Shown piece after piece: positions 31,901-40,187 of a stretch of DNA of 64,000 nt (its first letter is position 1; the number at the start of each line of letters is the position of its first letter). The DNA is from Clostridiales bacterium. GTDB taxonomy: Bacteria > Bacillota > Clostridia > Oscillospirales > CAG-272. The position numbers were made by a program, and so were the translations under genes. The notes beneath the pieces are model-generated. The model searched no databases and was not told the DNA's origin. It worked only from the letters and a program-made list of their open reading frames with translations. The DNA is taken from assembly GCA_022800625.1 (NCBI GenBank), contig JAAWQR010000001.1, positions 19,736 through 83,735 on the forward strand. The letters run 5' to 3'.

Positions 31901-32974
31901 GATGAAATTTTTGACCTCATGGAAGACGGCAAAATCGATTATATCATCTATACGGGCGCGCTCGTCGACGCTACGGTCGGTGACTACAGAAAGCTTCACC
32001 TTCGCGCAATGCAGCTGATGATTCCGTGTCTGACATCGCTCGACACTGCTAATGCTCTTGCCGAAATAATCGAAAGCCGATATAATGTAAGCAATACGGA
32101 ACTTGTAGATATCAATGCCATGCGTCCGTGGAGACGTAAGATCCGCTTTGCAAAAATGCACTCCTGCGGAAACGACTACATTTTCATTGAGAATTTTGAC
32201 GGTGCAATCACGTGTCCCGAATCCTTGTGTGTAAGTCTCTGCACACCTCACTACGGTATCGGCGGAGACGGTATCGTACTGATAGAGCGCTCTGCTGTAG
32301 CTGATGCGAAGATGCGCAGCTTCAACAAAGACGGAAGCGAAGGCAAAATGGCAGGTAATAATATACGCTGTGTTGCAAAATATCTCTACGAAAAGGGTTA
32401 TGTCAGAAGTGAATATATAACAGTAGAGACAGGAAGCGGCATACACCGCATGAAGCTGTACTTGAGAGACGGAAAAGTAAGCTCTGTATCAGTAGATATG
32501 GGTAAGGCGGATATGGCAGTCTCATCACTCCCTGCGCTTTACGACGGTGAATCCATGGTCTCGGCTCCCGTAAAGATTGGAAATGAGGATTATTCCATAA
32601 CATGCGTATCTGTAGGAAATCCGCATTGTGTGGTATTCTGCGACGCTATAGATGGCATTGACATAGAAAATGTCGGACCGCAGTTTGAATTTGCACCGAT
32701 ATTCCCTGAGCGTATCAACACAGAATTTGTTCGTGTTGTTACAAAGACAAGCCTTAGAATGCGAGTATGGGAGAGGGGCAACGGTGAAACTCTTGCATGC
32801 GGAACGGGTGCATGCGCTGCTGTTGTTGCTGCGTGTGAAAACGGACTTTGCGATAATGGAGTTGACATTACTGTTAAGCTTGCAGGCGGAGATTTGACTG
32901 TAAATTACACCGATGAAAAAGTTATTTTGACGGGTAATGCGGTTACCGTATATGAAGGCGAATTTGAATATTGA
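28940..32974 (+). CDS. Carbamoyl-phosphate synthase large subunit fused to diaminopimelate epimerase domain (CarB-DapF)
   Basis: 1344 aa uninterrupted ORF. CarB half: [28 protein letters not shown] through [39 protein letters not shown]. From codon 1061 (nt 32120): [26 protein letters not shown]...[14 protein letters not shown], a DapF fold. Confidence 0.93.
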   Translation: [1344 protein letters not shown]

Positions 32975-32991
32975 TTTTTTGAGATAAAAAG

Positions 32992-33033
32992 AAAGCAGAG
33001 GCTCTTGAATTTTTGAGAACCTCTGCTTTTTTA
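32992..33033 (+). terminator. Intrinsic terminator of the arg/car operon
   Basis: AAGCAGAGGCTCT...GAGAaCCTCTGCTTTTTT. Confidence 0.9.
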
Positions 33034-33056
33034 AAAGAATAATAAATTTAAAATAT

Positions 33057-34058
33057 TTAATCGATTATCGCATTTCTTATTTTTAATAAATCAAGCCAAG
33101 AATAAATACAATCCTCTTTTGAAGAATACACAAGATTATTGTCACCTACAGATAAGTGTTTTAAGTGTTTAGATAGATTATAAAAGACATTATCATCGTA
33201 GTAAGATGTATAGTCATAATTTTTTTGACAAGCCTTTATCGAATTATATAATTCATTTACGCTCATATTTTTTATATTTCCGAGTAATTTAGTATGTGCT
33301 CCTGCATTACCGTAATACATATCGAGATTTTGTATAATATTAAAAAATGTCCAATTTATTGAATTTGCCTTTTCAATTTCATAATTAAATCCATTTTCAA
33401 AAATATTATTAATGACTGCTATTTCCGAATGATATTTACAATTATTAATCAATGATTTATTGCACATGTTTGATTTTTCTGCCATTTCAGCTATTTTCAT
33501 GCAGTCATCATAATTTGCCCTAAGTGTTTGATACTTGCGCATTCTTTCAGTTGGAACATACGTAGGAATTGTTAACCTTGATTTGCAGGGAATAGAAGAA
33601 ATTCTTTTTATGATCTCCGGAAAATCGTTAACCATTAGTTTACTGATGATTTGATTAAATACGATATTAAATCCGTTCCCAATCAAAAAATCAGCGGTTT
33701 TACAGATTTCATCAAATCCGTCCGGATTTTGTACTATGAGATTATGGTTGAACTTATTACCGTGAAGTGCAAGCATGAAACTATCAGCTCTTGCGGATTT
33801 TTGTGGTCGGGACAGAAAAATCATGATAAAAAAAATACCGAGGAATATTTTCCGTGCTATAATCTATTATCTTTTTAATATCACGATTGCAAAATATTTC
33901 GTTTCCAAGCGTAATAGATATTTCATCGTTTAATTTATCAAATACTGGAATAAGCTTACTTAAACACAGGTAATAATCATCATAGCTCATTGATTTTCCT
34001 ATCCCGCCGTTTAATTTGTCGAACAACCAGCAATCGTAATTTCAAAAGTATATTTCAT
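33057..34058 (-). pseudogene. Degraded radical-SAM-like protein gene
   Basis: Start MKYTFEITIAGCSTN* (ATG 34058) stops in the CxxxCxxC region. Then an ORF NGGIGKSMSYDDYYLCL...YHDFSVPTT (33784-34026) and an overlapping ORF in another frame, KSARADSFMLALHGNKFNHN... (33057-33824). Confidence 0.7.
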
Positions 34059-34070
34059 CGATATTACCTA

Positions 34071-34733
34071 TCACCTCTGCTTTAATAAAACTGATACAAC
34101 ATCACTCGGAGTCTCAGCCAGGTAATCCGCTCCGCATGATATCATCTCGTCTAGAGTTCCGAAACCGTACAGCACGCCGAGCGCGGGTATTCCGCACGCA
34201 TGCGCGCCCTCAATATCGTGAAATCTGTCGCCGATCATTAAAACGCCCTCACGGGGAATCTTACACTCATCTATAACATACTTGATAACGTCGGATTTTT
34301 TGCCGCGAACTCCATCAAAAGTAGCTCCGCCGATAAAGTCAAAATATTTATCGATTCCGAAATGCGCGCATATCTTTCTTGCAAATTCTTCGGGCTTTGA
34401 TGTTGCGACGTATAGGTGATATCCGCTGTTCTTTAATTCTTTCAGCATTTCGGGGACGCCGTCATACATGCGATTTTCAAAAATTCCCGTTTTCCTGTAA
34501 TAAGTTCTGTATCGATTTACAGCCTCCGCTACTCCGTTTTCATCAAATCCGCAGAGAACCCTGAAGGTTTCCGAAAGAGGAGGTCCTATGAATTTTACAA
34601 GCTCATGTCTGTCGGGAATTTCAAATCCGAATGATTTTAGTGAATAAATAATACCGCCGATAATACCGTCTGAATTATCGGACAGAGTTCCGTCTAGGTC
34701 AAACAGCAGATGAGTAAAATGTTTGTTTATCAT
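34071..34733 (-). CDS. HAD family hydrolase (phosphoglycolate phosphatase-like)
   Basis: 220 aa; LLFDLDGTLSDNSDGI, VATSKPEEFARKICAHFGI, VLMIGDRFHDIEGAHACGI. Confidence 0.9.
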   Translation of the reverse strand: MINKHFTHLLFDLDGTLSDNSDGIIGGIIYSLKSFGFEIPDRHELVKFIGPPLSETFRVLCGFDENGVAEAVNRYRTYYRKTGIFENRMYDGVPEMLKELKNSGYHLYVATSKPEEFARKICAHFGIDKYFDFIGGATFDGVRGKKSDVIKYVIDECKIPREGVLMIGDRFHDIEGAHACGIPALGVLYGFGTLDEMISCGADYLAETPSDVVSVLLKQR

Positions 34734-34754
34734 ATTATGAAACCTGCCTTGCGT

Positions 34755-35333
34755 TTATTTTAATTCATCGATTGAAAGGGAATAGCTGTCAAGGAATTCT
34801 TCTATAAAATATTTTAAAGCCGGCAGTGAGTTGCTGTCAAGCTTTTTCTTTATTCCGACTGCTGCTCCTTCAAAGTCATGGTTTCCGGCTTTTTGTTCTT
34901 CAATGCATTTTAAATAAGCGCTGAGTGTATCCGCAGTTTTTACGATCAATTTTTCTTTTTCCGTCAGTATTTCTTCGCTTAGTATGTCGGAATATATGTC
35001 TTTTAAAAAATCGGGAAGCTTTGAGATCAGCATTTCGCGTGTCTCAGCTTCGATCTTTTGATAAGCAGATTTTATTTCATCGTTATAATATTTCACAGGT
35101 GTTGGAAGATCTCCCGTGATTATTTCAGATGCGTCATGATACAGAGCCGCTACAGCGATTTTATCTGCATTGACATTATCTCCGAATTTAGTATTCTGAA
35201 TTACGGCTAAGGCATGAGCAAGAAGCGCGGTTTCATACAGATGTTCACTGAGACTTTCAGTTTCCGTATTTCGCATGAGTCCCCATCGCTTAATAAGTTT
35301 TGTTCTGTTTATGTATGCAAAAAAATGACCCAT
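34755..35333 (-). CDS. 5'-deoxynucleotidase, YfbR-like HD domain
   Basis: 192 aa; WGLMRNTETESLSEHLYETALLAHALA, VAALYHDASEIITGDLPTPVKYYN. Confidence 0.88.
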   Translation of the reverse strand: MGHFFAYINRTKLIKRWGLMRNTETESLSEHLYETALLAHALAVIQNTKFGDNVNADKIAVAALYHDASEIITGDLPTPVKYYNDEIKSAYQKIEAETREMLISKLPDFLKDIYSDILSEEILTEKEKLIVKTADTLSAYLKCIEEQKAGNHDFEGAAVGIKKKLDSNSLPALKYFIEEFLDSYSLSIDELK

Positions 35334-35536
35334 TGTTAATTCCTCCGAATATTGCTCTATAGTTTATATTTTACATAATGAAAGGTAATAAGTCAAGTAT
35401 GTCCGTTTTCTTTATAACTGCTTATTCAGAATAATTTACAGTATTAAGCATATGTAATTAACTCAGTTATAAATTGATAAGAAAATTGCGATCACTCAAA
35501 GATAATGAATTTAATCAAAAAAATTCAAAAAAGCTA

Positions 35537-35565
35537 TTGACAAAGGGTAACATATATGATATAAT
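35537..35565 (+). promoter_or_regulatory. Promoter of the tRNA pair
   Basis: TTGACA (35537-35542), 17-nt spacer, TATAAT (35560-35565). Confidence 0.8.
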
Positions 35566-35603
35566 ACTATCGTTGTCGCGGCACGGATGTGCAAGGCAAT
35601 TAT

Positions 35604-35677
35604 GGCGGAATAGCTCAGCTGGCTAGAGCAATCGGTTCATACCCGATAGGTCGTGGGTTCAAGTCCAACTTCCGCTA
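35604..35677 (+). tRNA. tRNA-Met (CAT anticodon)
   Basis: GGCGGAATAGCTCAGCTGGCTAGAGCAATCGGTTCATACCCGATAGGTCGTGGGTTCAAGTCCAACTTCCGCTA: cloverleaf with CAT anticodon, no encoded CCA. Confidence 0.93.
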
Positions 35678-35684
35678 TTTATAC

Positions 35685-35756
35685 GGCCCGTTGGTCAAGC
35701 GGCTAAGACACCGCCCTTTCACGGCGGTAACGGGGGTTCGATTCCCCCACGGGTCA
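35685..35756 (+). tRNA. tRNA-Glu (TTC anticodon)
   Basis: GGCCCGTTGGTCAAGCGGCTAAGACACCGCCCTTTCACGGCGGTAACGGGGGTTCGATTCCCCCACGGGTCA, anticodon TTC. Confidence 0.95.
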
Positions 35757-35758
35757 TT

Positions 35759-35790
35759 AAGCGGTAATTTTTTGAAATTACCGCTTTTTT
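35759..35790 (+). terminator. Intrinsic terminator after the tRNA pair
   Basis: AAGCGGTAATTT-TTTG-AAATTACCGCTTTTTT. Confidence 0.9.
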
Positions 35791-35851
35791 GTATTCTGTA
35801 AACTCATTAGCTATAAATTATATATGACTGCATTTATGTAAGGAGAGCGTT

Positions 35852-36249
35852 GTGGTATATATTAAATTACAATTGATTGGGCAAAACATGAATCTTGACA
35901 GTATAACTCAACAAATCGGAACAAATCCGACCTTTTCATGTAAGAAAGGCGAAATTAACACTACTTCCATTCGAAAAAGAGAGGTTAAGCAATTAATGAT
36001 TCATGGATATATGATATAGAAACAAATGATTTTTCAGAGAACCAGCTCGAAAAATTTCTTGATAAGTTTTCTGGATGTGCGAACCTGTTTGCACATCTCA
36101 GGGAAAAGGATATAATCCCTTATTTGTTAATAACATACTATATTGATGATTATAGAAAAGTTATTTCAATTTCAAATCGTACAGTAAACCTGATATCTAA
36201 GTTACAGTTGGAGCTTTGCATTGATGTAATGAATTTAGATTCATTTTAA
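35852..36249 (+). pseudogene. DUF4279-like (immunity-family-like) gene, frameshifted
   Basis: GTG start with RBS AAGGAGAG: VVYIKLQLIGQNMNLDSITQQIGTNPTFSCKKGEINTTSIRKREVKQ, then a frame change near 35987-35998 to NDSWIYDIETNDFSENQLEKFLDKFSGC...SNRTVNLISKLQLELCIDVMNLDSF*. Confidence 0.65.
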
Positions 36250-36291
36250 GTATTTAATAATAAATTTCCCCAATAAGTGCTCAATAAATTT

Positions 36292-36325
36292 CAGGGCACC
36301 ATAATCATATGATTATGATGCCCTG
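36292..36325 (-). terminator. Intrinsic terminator of the SASP gene
   Basis: CAGGGCAcCATAATCATATGATTATGaTGCCCTG, at the 3' end of the minus-strand SASP gene. Confidence 0.75.
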
Positions 36326-36342
36326 ATGCTTTTGCAGCTTAC

Positions 36343-36543
36343 TTATTTTGCACTGATGCTGTTCTCGTAGTTTTCGATCATCTTCTTAACCATCTGACCG
36401 CCTACAGAACCTGCCTGACGTGATGTGAGATCACCGTTGTAACCCTTGTTAAGTGTTACACCAACCTCGTTAGCTGCTTCCATCTTAAACTGCTCCATAG
36501 CTGCCTTAGCTGCGGGAACTACAATTTTATTACTCTGTGCCAT
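36343..36543 (-). CDS. Alpha/beta-type small acid-soluble spore protein
   Basis: 66 aa; AAKAAMEQFKMEAANEVGVTLNKGYNGDLTSRQAGSVGGQMVKKMIENYE. Confidence 0.95.
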   Translation of the reverse strand: MAQSNKIVVPAAKAAMEQFKMEAANEVGVTLNKGYNGDLTSRQAGSVGGQMVKKMIENYENSISAK

Positions 36544-36789
36544 AATTCATTTTCCTTTCTTTATCAGATATTTTCTGATAGTTAAAAATAATTTTATTTA
36601 CTCAGTAAATTGAAGAACTGTTTGTCCTTCGACATTAGTATTGTACATTTAAACAATAATATGAATGGAAATTTTTAATCATTTTCACTTGATATTTTGT
36701 CGAAAATTTTGTATACTATAATATCGTTATTGTATTTCACAGTTTTTTAAATATATGTGCATCTAAAAATCAGGAGAGCAATATTTATT

Positions 36790-39207
36790 ATGGCAAACAG
36801 AAATGACAAAACACAAAATCTAAATAAAGATATATCAAGATTTGATGCTGATCCCGAGCTTGGTCTTACAAGCTCACAGGTCAATGAAAGAATAAGCGCA
36901 GGAATGACAAATAAAAGTGTTGATTCCCCTACTAAAACAGTAAAGGAAATAATACTTGGAAACGTATTCACATACTTTAATATAATTTTTTTCGCAATTG
37001 CCGCAGCACTGATTTTAGTAAGATCGTTCAACAACCTATCATTCTTGGTCATTATAACAGTAAATTTGTTAATCGGAATCGTACAGGAAATTAACTCAAA
37101 GCGAACTCTTGATTCCCTTACACTAATGAATGAACCTCACGTGTCGGTTATTCGGAACGGCTCTTGCGAGGTAGTAAAATGTGAAGATATTGTACTTGAC
37201 GATGTTGTGCTTTTTAGTGCAGGTAATCAGATTTGTGCCGATTGCATTGTCCTTTACGGGGAAGTTCAGGTCAATGAGTCTCTTGTCACAGGAGAATCCG
37301 ATGAGATCAAGAAAGCTCAGGGAGACAAGCTTTTGTCAGGAAGTTATGTGGTTTCAGGGGAATGCCGTGCAAAAGCCGATGCTGTGGGAGCTGATTCCTT
37401 TGTTTCGAGACTTACTCTCGATGCAAAAAAGTCTAAGAAAAATGTTATCCGCGGTATGATGCTTTCTCTCAAACGCTTGATACAGGTAATCGGAATTCTT
37501 ATTATACCTATGAGTATAGGTTTGCTCGTAAGACATCATTTTTCTCTTGATATGGGCATCAGAGAAAATGTTCAGAGCACTGCCGGAGCTATCATCGGTA
37601 TGATTCCCGAAGGACTGTATTTGCTCGTAAATGTTACGCTGGCTGTAAGCGTTATAAAACTTGCAAAGAAAAATACACTTGTGCATGATCTCGGGTGTAT
37701 TGAAACTTTGGCGCATGTGGATACGCTTTGCGTTGATAAAACAGGAACTATTACCGAAAATAATATGACTGTAGAAAATGTTATAGCACTTCAAAATTCA
37801 GTCGATCCGTTAAAAGTTTTGGAAGATTTTGTATCCAACATGTCGGTAGACAATATTACAATGAAATCGCTGAAAGAAAATTTTTCAGTAGAGAATGCTC
37901 GTCCGGCTGTAAAGGTTGTTCCGTTTTCCTCCGAAACTAAAACAAGCATGGTATATTTTTCAGAAAGAGAAAAATATGTTCTGGGCGCTCCTGAATATGT
38001 TTTGAAGGACAGATACGCCGAATATCGTGAAATGATTGATAAATATGTCCTTTTAGGACGCAGAGTTTTGGTGATTGCCCTCTCAGTGGATGATGAAGCT
38101 TCGCTCACAGAGAAACCCGTTCCGATAGCTCTTGTTATATTAACAAACAAGGTAAGAGCAGAAGCTAAATATACATTTGAATACTTTGAACGCCAGGGAG
38201 TAGATATTAAGGTAATATCAGGAGATAATCCGCGAACTGTGTCTGCCGCTGCCAAGGAAGCAGGAATTCCCGGATATAATAATGCTGTCGACCTCACAGG
38301 GTACAGTGATGAGAAAATTGCCGAGATTGCCGGGGATTATACTGTTTTCGGACGAGTAAGGCCCGAACAAAAAAGAACGCTTATAAGAGCGCTTAAAAGG
38401 GAAGGACATACAGTTGCAATGACAGGCGACGGTGTTAACGATATTCTTGCAATGAAAGATGCTGATTGCAGCATTGCCATGGCGTCGGGCAGTGATGTTA
38501 CTTGTCAGATAGCACACCTTGTTTTAATGAAGTCACAGTTTTCATCCCTTCCGTCGGTTGTAGCGGAAGGCAGACAGGTTATAAATAATATTGAACGCTC
38601 TGCAGCGCTGTTTCTTGTAAAAAATATTTTTTCTTTTACGCTTGCACTTATATCTATTTTTGCGGTTTTTGCGTATCCATTGCAGCCTGTTCAAATATCG
38701 CTTGTCAGCGGCTTGACTATCGGAATTCCGTCATTTGTTCTCGCGCTTGAGAAAAATGAAAAAAGAGTCAGCGGGAAATTTCTGTTTAACGTAATCTCAG
38801 CGGCTCTGCCGACGGCGATTACCAATCTCATTGTCTCACTTGGCGTGATTCTGTTTGCCGCGGCTTTTGATATTGATACTGCTGTTTCATCATCTATCAT
38901 AACATTGCTTATGGGACTTGCAGGTTTCTCGATGATATACAGACTATGCCGTCCGTTTAATAAAATCAGAACGGCTCTTATGGTAGGTCTGCCTATATTA
39001 TTTATCAGTGCGCTGATAATAATGCCTTCATTTTTTGAGATATCTCCTCTTGGGTTCGGAGGTTGGCTAATTTTCGCTGTATTTGCACTGCTCATACCGT
39101 CGATAACATATGTTCTGTCTCTCGGAGTTGAAAAGTTGTCAATCAGATTACAAAAGAGAGTGGATAAGTTTCTAAAGCGCCGCTCAGTTTTACGGAACGA
39201 AAGATAA
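36790..39207 (+). CDS. HAD-IC family P-type cation-translocating ATPase
   Basis: LCVDKTGTITENN, VNESLVTGESDEIKK, AMTGDGVNDILAMKDADCSIAMASGSD; M4-region motif PEGLYLLVNVTLA. Confidence 0.9.
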   Translation: MANRNDKTQNLNKDISRFDADPELGLTSSQVNERISAGMTNKSVDSPTKTVKEIILGNVFTYFNIIFFAIAAALILVRSFNNLSFLVIITVNLLIGIVQEINSKRTLDSLTLMNEPHVSVIRNGSCEVVKCEDIVLDDVVLFSAGNQICADCIVLYGEVQVNESLVTGESDEIKKAQGDKLLSGSYVVSGECRAKADAVGADSFVSRLTLDAKKSKKNVIRGMMLSLKRLIQVIGILIIPMSIGLLVRHHFSLDMGIRENVQSTAGAIIGMIPEGLYLLVNVTLAVSVIKLAKKNTLVHDLGCIETLAHVDTLCVDKTGTITENNMTVENVIALQNSVDPLKVLEDFVSNMSVDNITMKSLKENFSVENARPAVKVVPFSSETKTSMVYFSEREKYVLGAPEYVLKDRYAEYREMIDKYVLLGRRVLVIALSVDDEASLTEKPVPIALVILTNKVRAEAKYTFEYFERQGVDIKVISGDNPRTVSAAAKEAGIPGYNNAVDLTGYSDEKIAEIAGDYTVFGRVRPEQKRTLIRALKREGHTVAMTGDGVNDILAMKDADCSIAMASGSDVTCQIAHLVLMKSQFSSLPSVVAEGRQVINNIERSAALFLVKNIFSFTLALISIFAVFAYPLQPVQISLVSGLTIGIPSFVLALEKNEKRVSGKFLFNVISAALPTAITNLIVSLGVILFAAAFDIDTAVSSSIITLLMGLAGFSMIYRLCRPFNKIRTALMVGLPILFISALIIMPSFFEISPLGFGGWLIFAVFALLIPSITYVLSLGVEKLSIRLQKRVDKFLKRRSVLRNER

Positions 39208-39219
39208 TTCAATAATAAT

Positions 39220-39258
39220 ATAGGGTGTATTGGACTTTAGTTATCAAACACACCCTAT
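39220..39258. terminator. Possible bidirectional terminator hairpin
   Basis: ATAGGGTGT ... ACACCCTAT between the convergent P-type ATPase gene and the kinase pseudogene. Confidence 0.55.
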
Positions 39259-39275
39259 GTTTATATCTCAAAATA

Positions 39276-40143
39276 TTATAAATTTAAAATATCTTTTGCA
39301 AAATTCCAATTATAAATAAATTCTTCTATGCTATGAAAGCGTTTATTTCGTTCCGGATTCATCGCACATTTAACAACGTTATAAAGCGACATTCCTGCAG
39401 TCCATTTTTCAAAAATTTTATCATTAGCATCTCCGAAAAAGGCAAAAGATAAAGCTCCAATAGTAAAGACATTTGTTACTTCATCAATTTTTGCTCCAAA
39501 TTCGTATTCTTCAGGTGCCATAAAACGTGAATTTCCCCACATCCTGCCCATAGTATTGGTATGTGGTGCTTTAAGAAAAAGATCAATATCACATATGGTG
39601 AGTGTATCTCTCAAAAAGTCGTATATGAAACTTCCATCGTAGAGATCAATTGCAACATAACCGCATTCAGTAACTGTTTTTATAAAAGACAACAGTGTGG
39701 CAAATGCTTTTAGTCTTTTTTCAAAGACAGATTGATAAACTTATCATATGGTGAAATTAGCGTACTGTCCCTGGCATATTTTTCAAAATTCCAGTGATCA
39801 AATAAGCACTCACCGTCAACCCAATTAAAAACCGCGACATATAGGTCATTAAGAGGATAATGATCAATCAATTGAATCAAATTCGGGTGTTTGATATCTT
39901 CGTAAACTTTTACCGCTTGAATCAAATTAGATATTGCAGTATCAGTAGAGACGATGGAGCAAATTGTTTTCAATCCGGCGATTTTTACAAAATATCGATG
40001 TTCTCCATTGCTTATGCCAAACGACAAATTACCCGAATCGTTTTCATCAAACGCACAAAATACTTTTCCGTATCGGGATATGAAGTCTAAACTGCGCTGC
40101 TCATTTAATCGATATGTATATCATCTATTCTATTTTCAATCAT
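39276..40143 (-). pseudogene. Ser/Thr protein kinase-like gene with at least two frameshifts
   Basis: Start MIENRIDDIHI (ATG 40143, RBS AAAGGGGATAG); frame change near 40105-40112 to RLNEQRSLDFISRYGKVFCAFDENDSGNLSFGISNGEHRYFVKIAG...EDIKHPNLIQLIDHYPL; second frame change at the T6 run 39716-39721 into RLKAFATLLSFIKTVTECGYVAIDLYDGSFIYDF...WGNSRFMAPEEYEFGAKIDEVTNVFTIGALSFAFF. Confidence 0.7.
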
Positions 40144-40187
40144 TTTCTATCCCCTTTGTAAATGTATACCTTGTGTTGATAATTCCA

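Noticed and set aside
32120-32974. Separate dapF gene with its own start inside the carB ORF
   Set aside because: No stop codon separates the domains and no convincing RBS lies before ATG 32120 or 32156; internal initiation is possible but not supported by sequence.
35589-35801. 70-aa ORF spanning both tRNAs
   Set aside because: Translation of tRNA-Met, tRNA-Glu and the terminator; not a protein gene.
33057-40143. Frameshifts as programmed recoding
   Set aside because: No slippery heptamer plus downstream structure was evident; multiple lesions and loss of the Cys motif in the radical SAM gene fit decay better, though the T6/T5 sites deserve read-level checks.
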